A stretch of DNA of 64,000 bases from Porpolomopsis calyptriformis (taxonomy: Eukaryota > Basidiomycota > Agaricomycetes > Agaricales > Hygrophoraceae). Numbering within the stretch: the first letter of the stretch is position 1; each line of letters opens with the position of its first letter. This document shows, one piece after another, positions 27,068 to 37,485 of the stretch. A program made the position numbers and the translations under genes. The DNA lies in the NCBI GenBank assembly GCA_951640195.1, contig OX621168.1, positions 2,046,001 to 2,110,000 on the forward strand. Direction: 5' to 3'. The notes under the pieces are model-generated. The model worked only from the letters and a program-made list of their open reading frames with translations, was not told the origin of the DNA and ran no database searches.

Positions 27068-29532
27068 TTATGAAGATCGTTTTCGTTTCAAACCACCAAA
27101 TAGAGCGCTCGAGACACCTTTTCCTACACTCAGCAAAGGACGAAGCATTGGATTTTTGTTCAGCAGCTGCCTTGCAAGTTGGTCAAACTCGAAATCCTTT
27201 TCACCACATTTACCTGCAAGATACTGGAGCATCAGACCACAAGACCATAGGTCAGCCCGTATGGGACTATACATGGGCCTGGGCCCATCTCGACTGCCAA
27301 TCTCTGGGGCCATCCACTGAGGAGTTCCGCACCACCGATCAATCAACGCATTTGGTCCATCGACGCGGACAGAAATGTCAAAGTCGATTATGTACAGATG
27401 GCTCCTACGAGCAATGACAATGTTTTGGGGCTTGATGTCGAGGTGGGCAACACCATGGTGATGAAGAAATGCGACGCCTTCTACTAACTGCCGACTGAAG
27501 TCCTTAACCTTGTCACGATACTCCCCGAGTTCAAATCCAAGATCAAGGGGGATGGCTTTGGGAAGCACAATGAACGTGCCCACTTTCAAGTTGAATGTTC
27601 TGAGCAGGGGAATAGTGTGATTATAGGCTGACTTGATTGAGCAGAGGAACCGGAGTAGTGGGAGCTCGTTAGAACGGGCACGGAGCAGCTTTAGAACAAT
27701 GTCAGTGCCATCGGATTGTGTGGCGTGTCGCATGGTGGGCTTTAGCTGCATATACCTCATCAGTTCAAGTCTCCACAGACATCAAAGTGTTCGGTTGCCT
27801 TTACCTTGTTCAGCGGTGCCCAGCCATCCTCATCCTCATCAGTTGACTTCATTGTGTACCCTGCACCTGCGAACGCTCTGGCAGCTTCGTAAGCATCGTA
27901 GACGTGTTCGACACTCTTGGCTCCAGAGCTGACAGGGCCTCCTTGGCCCCCAGACCTTCCTCGGGACCGCTTGTTTGAATTTCCCTCGCCCTCGTCAGTG
28001 TCATTGCGCGTCCGTTTCGTTGAGGTAAATTTGTGGAGACGATTCTGGTTGATGTAAGAGTTTATCTTCTCGATGTTTGATCGCGTGTCGCCAAGTTGAT
28101 GCTTGTAATTTCGTACCACCGATATCAGGTTGTAGAGCTCGAATATAGCGGTAAACAACTCGGAGGATTGTCTCAATTGTAGGGTGTCTTGAACATAGCA
28201 AACCTATAATAACAACTAGAACACAGGATCATTTGCATCGAAACTCTTATGCATACCTTGTGATCAGATTTATCCGGTGTGAACAGAAAGAATCGGTCCA
28301 TCCTCCCTGTCTTGGTGATGTATAATGCTGTCACAATGAACCGATCATTCGCGCCATTATAAGCCGCATTGCCCATTCGGGCAGCGCATGCACCCTGAAG
28401 AAGCATCCGATAACAATCCTTTTCAGTTCTATCTGACTGAACTTCAACAATGAGATAGGGTAGATCATGGATGGAGCAATGGAAATCGCTTCTTGGGGTG
28501 TGGCTGTAGCTGTCGCCATCGGATTGGACTTTAGCGATAAGCTTGAGTGGCCAGTTGGTACAACTGTAACAAGCATGATTTCTCTGAAGAAAAGAATAGA
28601 ATGATGAGAAGACTCACAATCCGTCCCTTGCCGCTTGACCAAGAACAGACTGGAAGTACGCTGCCAATTTGGCAAAATCATCGCGGATATGTGACTCTCC
28701 GATAGTTTCAGGACGGGCCCAATGCGCGTTCCAAAGCACATTTACAAGATGCGACAATTCCTTATTGCTGGTGAGGCGGCCTTCGGTCTCATCTTCCATG
28801 GGTTCCATGGGTTTGGCCTCAAAATAGTCGTCAAACGTCGAGAGTACGCTCCTTAGACTATCGGTGTCCTGCGACAATCTTTGGTAACTGGAGTAGCATG
28901 TAATAAAGAAAAGAAGACCTACTGTATTAGGCGGAATCCATCGCCGCTGCCTTAATTTGTCCCTGAATGTTTTGAGAAATTTTGGTTGGGGATCTCGCGA
29001 GTTCGTGAGGTTGTTAGCCTCAAGGGTATCCTCCCCACCAAAAAGTCCTCGAGCAGGCGTTAGTATGGTGGCGTTGGGGTAAATTTCAGTCGTTTCTGGA
29101 ACTGATTCTGCCAGACCAGAAGAGAGCACTTAAGTGGGAAAGGAAATCACGGGGATGCAAAGTACCGAGATCAACCACAGCGGGTGCCTTCACAAGAACA
29201 TGGATGTGTTTCCTCTCGGGAGGTTGGGTAAAGAGCTCAGCCAGTGGGGTGGTAGCAGGCATTGGATGAGACTCAAATCGTGCCAGATCTCCTGTGGCCT
29301 CACTGGAAGGGATGGATACCTGTCGGGTGACCGTAAGCCTGAAGAACCAGCAAAAGTCAAGGCCGCTCACATTGGAAAGCTCGAGGGAGTCAGCAGCAAG
29401 GTGGTCAAACTCTGGTTTCATTTTCTCCTTGATGAGTTCTCTCAAATCGCCAACAGTCTCTTCCTCATCAATCTTAACAGGGAAGGTCCTATCCGGGTGA
29501 TCCCCAATACGTAAACAGTTGAGTTTGAGCAT
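27068..29532 (-). CDS. Crinkler-type protein: CRN header + PD-(D/E)XK-like region + protein kinase domain
   Basis: Seven exons (29532-29371, 29319-29166, 29107-28923, 28868-28618, 28563-28257, 28203-27805, 27745-27068) give 711 residues. Residues 1-~105 are a ubiquitin-like Crinkler header (opens MLKLNCLRIGDHPDRTFPVK; ends HIHVLVKAP). Around 277-293, a D...ExQ pattern (RSDFHC, LPYLIVEVQSD) looks like a restriction-endonuclease-fold site. Basic clusters at ~416-419 and 430-436 could be a bipartite nuclear signal. A kinase domain fills ~487-711, with VLK (Lys ~505), HLDIKPQN (Asp ~589), DFD instead of DFG (~607) and CGTPQWMAPEI. Crinklers are known as host-directed or inter-organism effectors in oomycetes and fungi; no signal peptide is seen, as is common in fungal members. 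Effector activity is inferred only. Confidence 0.8.
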
Positions 29533-29697
29533 GACGTTGGAGATGAGGGACACAGTATTGAGTCGACTTCTTTTCTTTTTTCAAATCTGCGGAATAGTGT
29601 CAAGCCATGTATAATAAAATTACAGCCCAACCAGAATAGTATCGTGTGAAATGGTCAAAATAAAATTTATCTTATGGTAACTTGGACTTTTTAAAAA

Positions 29698-30583
29698 ATG
29701 CTACTCCTAAGCTTACCATCATCCAGTCAACTACCTCAATTGGGACGAGGGGCACTCCCATCGCTGACCAAAGTCTCGCATGCGTGCACCCCGTTTATCG
29801 CGACCTTCCTTCTCGTGCACTTGACGCCCCCCGTGCTCGCCAATCTCAGAGGGTCGGGGTTGGCATCGCAAATGATGGTTCGTGATTCATATTGTACAAG
29901 TGAAAAAAAACCGACTTTTCTATGCTTAGCTTATAGGAAGAGAATACTACCAAACGCCGTTTGGTGAAAAATACCTTGTCTTCACACCGCTCGTGGTACA
30001 TGCCCTCTCCGGGCTGATTAAACGACTCATCACACTCTCACTCTCCCTCTCGTCGGTCCAGAAGCCACGAGAACCAGGAGCGAAAGAGAAACGGAGCGGG
30101 GGCAGGATCCGATTACTCACTCTAACCGCCTACCCTCTCCTCTTCGTCCTCCTCCCGCTCCACATCTACATCCACCGCCTCGCGCCGGGGCAAGCAGCAC
30201 CCCCGATCCACGCTGTCGGACCCGCTGAGCTGGACTTTGAGTACGTGAAGACGGCGTTGCGGATGTGGCCCGCGCGAACGTTCGCGATGTACGCTGCACT
30301 CGTCACATGTGTTATCGTGCACGCCGTCGAGGGTTGGACCGTCCTCGCCCGTACCTGGGGCTGGAGCTCGAGCTCGGGAGTAAGGGCGGGTGCAGACGAG
30401 GGACAGGTTCGTGGAGTTGGTTGCGGCAGGCGAGCGAAGCGCAGGGCGGTTGCGGTTGGGTGTGTTGTGCTGCCTGTTTTGTCTGGGCTGTGGATGATTT
30501 GGAGGGAGCCATTGAAGGCTGTTTCGTCGCATTTGGAACGATTTGTAGCTGCGTTGAGGTGTTCATTTGTGTATCGTGTTTGA
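29698..30583 (+). CDS. Mcp1-like (DUF1691) multi-pass membrane protein
   Basis: Two exons (29698-29877, 29930-30583) give 277 residues. About five membrane helices are visible: PFIATFLLVHLTPPVLANL, YLVFTPLVVHALSGLI, a TLTAYPLLFVLLPLHIYIH segment, FAMYAALVTCVIVHAVEG and AVGCVVLPVLSGLWMIWREP. The pattern HALSG, PLHIYIHR, PPIHAVGPAELDFEYVK and a final RCSFVYRV matches the fungal Mcp1/DUF1691 family. In yeast these proteins sit in the mitochondrial outer membrane and help lipid homeostasis. The splice gives QMM-LIGREYYQTPFGEKY in frame. It is divergent from the Crinkler-type gene, with 165 bp between start codons. Confidence 0.78.
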
Positions 30584-30747
30584 GTCCCTTAGGATCGAGC
30601 GTATTACACATTGTATCCTCGCGTGGTCTTCGAGCATGTCACATTGTGACATGAATAGCTCCCGCCGTTGAACTTGAGCGGATCTCATCAAACCGATACC
30701 CCGTGTCGATACCGCTTCACTTGCTACCACCACCACAGATACCAATC

Positions 30748-31890
30748 ATGCCAATCCTATTTGACAGACGGGATATCCCAAAGATTGGAGGTTCATCTAC
30801 CGGTCTGTACTTTGTCGAAAATGATTTAATGTCACCCTTATTCTGCCTACCAGGTTTCATCCTACTCGTCGTCTTTCTCGTCAGCGTCATCGTCTTCTCC
30901 ACCGTCTCCCTCTTCATCCTCATCAGGTCTACTCCATCGTCGACCCCTGCCAACTACCGCTCTCGTCCCCGCCACCACCACCACCACTACCGCCAAGAAT
31001 CCGTCCCTTCCAACTGTGACGACCCCCCCGCCCCGACACACACACCCACACCCGTTCTGCCACTGTCTTCGGGAGGTAAGAAACACGGCTGGCGCTGGCC
31101 AACCCTTTTTGGTCGTCCCAACCACCACAACTCCGCAGCGACGACGACGATGAGGGCTATCCCCGTGAGCACGACCAGTCCCAAATCTAGGGGATGGATT
31201 CAAGCCGGGTCGGGCGAGTGGGAATTTGATAATGACCTTGATAATGGTGATGACAGTTATCCGTCTCCCCCACTCGCAACTCAGACCAACAAGGGCCCCA
31301 CAATGACGACGACCACGACCACGACCAAAGGCATACGTTACACTTCGACCCCATTCTCTTCGTCCCCCCTTCCCCCGCTACCGCCCCCGCCGCCGTCATC
31401 CTCCATCGAGATGGAGGACTCCCCGTTCCGCGCGCCGACATCCGAGTCCGCGCATTACTCACTTTCAGAGTCCGTCGTGTCCAGCAGCGTACATTTCAAC
31501 TTGCCGCACTACGGCAGAGGATCACCCACCACCATCGCTGGACCACCTTACAGCCCGGCATCACTCTCGCCGTCGTCGTCGTCACCTCACCCCCCTCACC
31601 ACCACCCTCACCACCACCCGCAGTCACCGTCACCGCCTTCGCCTTCACCACACCCCCCTCGGCCGATTATGACCTCTCAGCTGTCGTCCTCACCACCATC
31701 CTCACCCCAGCTGTCACCTATACCGACACCGACACCGACATCGATCCTTCGGCACGGACATGGACGCGGAAGTGGAAGTGGAAGTGGAAGTGGAAGTGGA
31801 ACGAATATGAACATCCAGGATGGAAGACACGATTCAATGCAGTCGATATGGACCTTTCAAGGTGGAACGAAGTTTATCGAGTCGTTGTAA
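30748..31890 (+). CDS. Low-complexity single-pass membrane protein, function unknown
   Basis: Single open frame from ATG 30748 (MPILFDRRDIPKIGG), 380 residues, no intron needed. A long hydrophobic helix at ~28-52 (PGFILLVVFLVSVIVFSTVS) is followed by a Ser/Pro/His/Thr-rich cytosol-like region with poly-His, poly-Thr and Ser-Pro repeats and a (Gly-Ser)n run coded by a GGAAGT repeat near 31770-31800. It ends in WTFQGGTKFIESL. There is no enzymatic motif. It resembles many basidiomycete short-ectodomain membrane proteins. Codon-periodic composition without stops over 1.1 kb supports it, though low complexity weakens that evidence. Confidence 0.6.
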   Translation: MPILFDRRDIPKIGGSSTGLYFVENDLMSPLFCLPGFILLVVFLVSVIVFSTVSLFILIRSTPSSTPANYRSRPRHHHHHYRQESVPSNCDDPPAPTHTPTPVLPLSSGGKKHGWRWPTLFGRPNHHNSAATTTMRAIPVSTTSPKSRGWIQAGSGEWEFDNDLDNGDDSYPSPPLATQTNKGPTMTTTTTTTKGIRYTSTPFSSSPLPPLPPPPPSSSIEMEDSPFRAPTSESAHYSLSESVVSSSVHFNLPHYGRGSPTTIAGPPYSPASLSPSSSSPHPPHHHPHHHPQSPSPPSPSPHPPRPIMTSQLSSSPPSSPQLSPIPTPTPTSILRHGHGRGSGSGSGSGSGTNMNIQDGRHDSMQSIWTFQGGTKFIESL

Positions 31891-32184
31891 TGTATATTGT
31901 TAGTCGTTTTCATGTATCCGTATGGACTGTTTTTGCTAGGACATTTCTGCGTGACTTTTTTCTTAAAATTCTATATTCATAAATTAAAAGACAGGATCCA
32001 ATCCCCAGTGTGATCACCGATCACCGACTAGCCCAGTAGCGAATTGGAATAATAAATACCAGCGCACAGTGCGACAGAAAGGAAAGAGTTATGGATACAA
32101 TTGAACGTAAACGCGAGTCATGGTGCAATGAGTGTGGGTGAGTGAGTGAGTGAGTGGTTAGTGTGGTTAGTTGTCGTCCTCAGT

Positions 32185-33282
32185 TTAGAGTTTCTCTGTG
32201 ATCGCGACCGAAAAGTCGGAAAAGTATGCGTCTTGACTCTTTGGTGAAGCGTATACTGCCGTGTGACCTGGTGGGAATCAACATTAGAGAAAAAAATACA
32301 GGGATGATGGACATACCACCAAAGAAAGTCTGCATCTGCATACCTCTGATCCTGCCCTGGTCGCTGTTACGCAAGACAAGGCCACCGACATTGATAACGC
32401 TGTTGCCATTAACGAACAGCTCGAGCTGGCCATTCGACTGGCCAACGTCGTTCAAGCGGACACGCTCACTGACGGCGATGCGCTGGCCGGGAACGAAGTC
32501 GAATGAGCCGCGACCGACCGAGGCGCCGTAGGTCGGGTTGCAGGTTGAGAATGGTTTGACGGAGCAGACGGCTTGGTTGGCGGGGGAGGAAGGTGGGAGG
32601 TAGGTGTATATTTCTCCTTTGCCCCTCGAGCGCCACATCAGGCGGGCGGAGAAGCACGAGTCGGAGCGGCGTCCACCAGAGCAGCCGATGGCTTCAGAGT
32701 TACTCGTACCTCCGTCTGTTAAAGAAATGAGCTTAGTCATATGGAGGAGAAGGGATGTGACGTACAAAAACCGGGTAGCTTGCCACCTAGATGGAAATCG
32801 AATCCGGGTTGGAAGAGGAGGGTGTAGCCGAGTGTGGCCTCTTTTGCGGTGGAGAGGTCGACGGTGGGAGGGCCAGGGGCGTAGAAGGAGAAGCCGCCGA
32901 GAGGGGAGTGCCCGAGGGTGAAGGAACCCTGTGAGTAGTGGGCCTGCAGAGATTGCTTGCCATCTGGTGCGGGGACGTACTTCGGGGCGATGGAGGATAT
33001 GAGATTGGTGGGATGGAACGTGTTGGTGTTGAGGGGGAGGGGGTTGGGGGTGGAATCGGAGGTGGACCAGGATTGGAGGATGTTGTTGATGGGGAAGAGG
33101 GAGGCGGGAAGAGGGCTGTGATGGTTGTTGGTGTTGGTGTTGGTGTTGTTACTGTTGGTGCTGGTGGCGTTATTGGGGGATTGGACGGCGGGGCTTCTCG
33201 CGCTGTGACGGCAAGGGGGGAAAGGGGCGGCGAAGGAGGAGAGGACGAGGGTGGTGAGTGTGAGTGTGAGAAGGAGTGACAT
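32185..33282 (-). CDS. Secreted polysaccharide lyase, family PL14-like
   Basis: Three exons (33282-32766, 32715-32317, 32267-32185) give 332 residues. The signal peptide begins MSLLLTLTLTTLVLSSFA. A Ser/Thr/Asn-rich linker follows, then a beta-sandwich catalytic region. Recognisable stretches are LGYTLLFQPGFDFHLGGKLP, a GCSGGRR...CFSARLMWR core, GKGEIYTYLP and a final HTAVYASP...DAYFSDFSVA. This order fits fungal relatives of PL14 alginate/glucuronan lyases, which cleave uronic-acid-containing polysaccharides by beta-elimination. The exact substrate is not deducible. Upstream (33290-33420) the coding-strand DNA is strongly pyrimidine-rich, as in many fungal promoters. Confidence 0.78.
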
Positions 33283-34038
33283 TTTTTGGGAAGGAGGAGG
33301 AGAAGGGGGAGGGAGAGGAGGGAACGGGGAGTTGAGTTGAGAGAGGACGGGGAATGGGTTAAAAGAAAGAAAAAAAAAAGAAAAAAAGAAAAAAAGAAAA
33401 TCAAAAGTGGATTACTAAAAGTGGATATGATAACGTAACTTATCACGACGACGATCAAAACGGGAATTAATGTTGTTGTTGTCGACGGATGTTGTCGACG
33501 GATGTTGGTGTAGACGGGAATGAAGGTGTTCATACTTGAACTATAAATTGGATCCTGGTGCGTCCTCGCCGTCCTCGCCTTCTTCACCACTTGCAGGGTT
33601 CACTTATGACCCTCGGAACGTTGTCGATCTGAAGTGAAAGGAATGCAGCACGGTAGTCAGACCAAAGACATCAGGCGGAACCCACCGCAAAATATCCGAA
33701 GCCTCGCTTCACTTGCCTTGGACGACCGTGTCCCTAAACATGGTATGCCTCTTATATTCGGCTCTACCTCCATTCACATTCAATCCAGTTCTAGGTAGAT
33801 GATTTTTCGCTGAGAAAGATGCTAGTCTTTTGGGCTCTCATGCTCGAGATTATCGTAAACTATGACAGTCTGAATGGGAGGTAAGCCGCTATTTATCCTT
33901 TCTCAGATACGTTCCCGTGATGGTGGCTGGGAACGTTCTTTCCACTTTAGCATTAGGCGCGTCTAATCACTCTACAATCACCCCCAATGCATCTGCGTTT
34001 GCAGACAGTTCCCACTTATCATCCCACCGCTCACCCGT
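33283..34038. other. Intergenic between divergent secreted-protein genes
   Basis: Contains a purine-rich (plus strand) tract at ~33280-33410, which is a pyrimidine-rich promoter tract for the PL14 gene. It also holds GTTGTTGTTGTCGACGGATGTTG direct-repeat-like sequence near 33470-33510. The right part shares short blocks (GGCGTCTAA, ACCGCTCACC before the ATG) with the region before the second tandem paralogue. Confidence 0.5.
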
Positions 34039-35417
34039 ATGCACATTCATCCCTTAATTTTCCTCGCCATCTGCCTCGCCATCACAAGCACCGTCCAGAA
34101 TGAAATCGGTCTAGGCCCGACAGCCAGAGGCTCGTTCTCATCCTCCGATCTCAAGATCGGTGAGATCTTCTCATCGGCACCTATCTCAAGCTTATCATTT
34201 CTCCAGCTCGTTCTCAGTCCCAGCCATCGAAGAGGGCGGATGCATCCCCAAATTCAAATAATCGAGCCGGAGACGCCCTCGTCAGTTGGTGGTTTTGGGG
34301 ACAGACACCAGATCAGCTTTCCAACTTTCTTGCCTCGGACAACGCCCGCCCGATCCAGCTTCGCGTCGAAAACCCAAACATTCCCACCTTTGCTGGTTCC
34401 ATGGTTCTCAACGAGGGCAGTTATTACAACGATTGGAGTTACTACTACGGATATGACGCCACCGACCTTAACGCCATGATCGTTGGCCAAACCATGATCT
34501 GTCTTGATCCATACAACAATGGAAACGGTCTCGTATTTGTCGCCGTCACCGTGCCAGCCGTCGTTGCATGGTGGTGGTATCTTGGTCTTGACGTCATGGC
34601 CGTGAATACCAATCTCAATACGAACAATGCTCGACTGTTATCCGCCCAGCCATACTTGAACGGTGGAGGCGTTGTATATGCCGTCATCATGATCTCAAAT
34701 GCCGCCAGCCCTGTGCAGTGGCAATGGATGACCGGCGTATCTTTCTCCTCCCTCAGCAATACGCTTGCATCCAATAATCGGGAGCAGCCCCTCGCCTTAG
34801 CTGCTAACCCCAACGGCGGCTGGGACAGCATCACTACCCCTAGTTCCGGTGTCAACTGGTGGATGTGGGTGGATCTGACTCCAGATGAAGTAACCGCCAG
34901 CATCCAATCTCACACCAGTCTTATCATCGAATTACAAAGCTACCTCAATAATGGTAATCGCCTATATGCCGGCATCGAATACGATAATAGCACCTCTAGC
35001 CCAACTTCATCCCTCCTTCCACAATCCACATCACTCTCATCATCCACATCATCATCATCATCACCCACATCATCCCACCCGGCAAGTCCTACGTCCCCTT
35101 CTGCTTCGTCATTGAACGCGCCATCGAAACGAAAAGCTAAAATTGTCGCAGGCACAGTCGTTGGTATCGTCGCCCTAGGCGCCAGCCTCCTCGTCGCAAC
35201 CTATCTCTACCGTCAAAAACGCCATCAGGAAGGGACAGAGTCTATGTTAAACGCTCTCGAAGACGGATCGTCCAACCCGCCCAGTCCGTCATCCCCCGGG
35301 GGGAACCTGAACGGCGGTCAACAAATGGTCGAAGCCGTTCGTCAGCCCATCTCATATCCGACCTCGTCCATGTCCGTCAGTGGTAGTGTTTCTCAACACC
35401 CGCTTCCTGAACTATGA
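34039..35417 (+). CDS. Trp-rich tandem-repeat, membrane-anchored secreted protein (paralogue A)
   Basis: Two exons (34039-34159, 34207-35417) give 443 residues. The signal peptide starts MHIHPLIFLAICLAIT. The ectodomain holds about five ~45-residue repeats, each opening with aromatic clusters (SWWFWGQTPDQL, YYYGYDATDL, WWWYLGLD, WQWMTG, WWMWVDLTPDEV) and closing with a strand like GGVVYAVIMISNA. The pattern resembles the BTRD1-type repeats known from bacterial and fungal secreted proteins, some of which carry beta-lactamase-like domains; none is present here. A Ser/Thr-rich stalk, one transmembrane helix (IVAGTVVGIVALGASLLVAT) and a ~70-residue cytosolic tail follow. A close paralogue lies directly downstream. 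Function unknown. Confidence 0.8.
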
Positions 35418-35860
35418 TCCCGTTTTAGACTTTGGTTTCTTTTTTCACTTTTGGAAGGACATTGTACTCATATTCGCGGGATTGCATTGTTGGTGTACGA
35501 CTACTATGCCTGTATTCCTTGGACTTGTGTATTGGCTTTCATGACGCCTCCATTTCAGCTGATTTGGGATGTCATCAATTATAATGTGAGCCGTAAGGAT
35601 GGTGCGTCTCTCATCCGCTTTCCTCAAGCTAAAATTCAAGTTGTGCCAACACCCTTGTCCGTCCAGGATGCGATGCCAAGGGCTGCCAAATCATCATGAA
35701 ATCGGTATAACGGTGTTGCCAGCACTGCCCAAAATTATCGGTCCCGCAATTCAGGAACGCCCTTTCGATTTTGACAGTGGGGGCGTCTAACTGATGTAGT
35801 CTGGCAGTTTGCCAAGCATGTATCTGCCTTTACCCACTTTTCCTCTCACCGTTCACCAGC
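35418..35860. other. Spacer between tandem paralogues
   Basis: No gene recognised. Short blocks before 35861 match those before 34039, so the duplication appears to include some promoter DNA. Confidence 0.5.
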
Positions 35861-37262
35861 ATGCGCATTCATCCGTTAATTCTCCTCACCCTCTTCGCCG
35901 TCATCAAGAGCACTGTCCAGAACGGAATCCGTGTAACTAGATACTCGTTCTCTTCCTCCGATCTCAAAATCGGTGAGATCGTCTAAATCGCGCGCCTATT
36001 CTCTTCACCATCTCAAGTTGACCATTTCTCCAGCTCGCTCTCAGTCCCAGCCATCGAAGAGGGCAGATGCATCCTCAAATTCGAACAATCAAGCCGGAGA
36101 GGCGGCTGTCAGTTGGTGGTTTTGGGGACAGACACCAAATCAGCTTTCCAATTTCGTCGACTTGAACAACGGCCGACCGGTTCAACTTCGCATCGAAGAC
36201 CCAATCATTCCCACCGTTGCTGGTTCCATGGTTCTCAACTCGGGCAGTTACTTTCTCAATTGGACTTACTACATCGGTTATGACGCAGCCGATCTTACCT
36301 CCCAGCTGAGTGGGCAGGCCTTGGTCTCTCTTGATCCATACAACAATGGAACCAGTCTCGTATTTGCCGCCATCTCGGTGCCAACCACTATTCAATGGTG
36401 GTGGTATTTTGGTATTGACGCCACGGCCGTGAATACCAATCTCAATGCGAACAATGCTCGACTGATATCCGCCCAGCCATACTCGAATGGTGGGGGCGTT
36501 CTATATGCCGTCATCATGATCTCAAACGCCGCCAATCCTGTGTCGTGGCAATGGGGTATGGGAGAATCCCTCGACTCCATCTTCGGCACCCTCAGCGGCG
36601 CGCTTGCATCCGGCTCTCCGAAGCAGTTGTTGGCCTTAGCTCCCAACCCCAGCGGCGGCTGGGACAGCATCACTATCCCTACTGAAGGAGTCGGCTGGTG
36701 GTGGTGGACGGATCTGACTCCGAATGAAGTAACGGCCAGCACCTACGCTCACTCTAGTTACATCATCAATTTGCAAAGCTACCTCAATAATGGTGTCCGC
36801 CTATATGCCGGCGTTGAACTCGGTAGTACCCCTACCCCAACTTCATCACCCCTTCCATCACCGACATCAACACCACCGACATCATCCCCGTCGGCAAGTG
36901 CGACACCACCCCCTTCATCTTCGTTCCAAACGCCATCCGCGGCAGCCAAACGGAAGGCCAGAATTATCATAGGCGTTGTTTTCAGTGTCGTATCTGTAGC
37001 GGCCATCGTTCTCGTCGCAACATATCTGTACCGTCGAAAACGCAATCAGGAAGGGACAGAGGCTATATTGCCAGCTGTCAATGGTGGCCTGCCCAGTCCG
37101 TCATCCCCCGCCTCAGGTACCACGTCATCCCCTGGGCCCCTGAACGGCGGTCAACAAATGGTTGAAGGAGTTCTTCGGCCAATCTCATATCCAACTTCAT
37201 CAAGGCATACTTATTCCAATTCTGCCAGTGGTAGTGTCGCCCAACCGCTCCCTGAATTATGA
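35861..37262 (+). CDS. Trp-rich tandem-repeat, membrane-anchored secreted protein (paralogue B)
   Basis: Two exons (35861-35972, 36034-37262) give 446 residues, with the same intron position as paralogue A (ATC-G | GT...AG | CTCGNTCTCAG). The signal peptide starts MRIHPLILLTLFAVI. The repeat ectodomain has SWWFWGQTPNQL, YYIGYDAADL, WWWYFGID, WQWGMG and WWWWTDLTPNEV, followed by a Pro/Ser/Thr stalk. The transmembrane helix is IIIGVVFSVVSVAAIVLVAT, and the tail ends SVAQPLPEL, as in A (SVSQHPLPEL). The two genes clearly arose by tandem duplication. Conservation is highest in the aromatic repeats and the cytosolic tail, and lowest in the stalk and signal peptide. Role unknown; a cell-surface binding protein is plausible. 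Confidence 0.8.
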
Positions 37263-37485
37263 TTTCTTTTACCGGCAGGTCACGATCTTGTTTTGACTGC
37301 TTCTGGAGGACACTGTACTAATATTCGTGGATTTATGTGTTGTATTCTTCGTCTTTACTTTCTTCATTCCAAACGACGTGGACCATGCCTGTATTCCCTG
37401 TACTCGTCTCGTCAGAGTACCATACTACTGTACTTCACTAAATGAGTCATCGTGTTCCAGTCCCGACACTCTAGCGCATCACACC

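Noticed and set aside
30862..31203. Antisense frame with Val/Gly/Arg-rich product opposite the low-complexity membrane protein
   Set aside because: Composition is the mirror of His/Pro/Ser codons; no motif.
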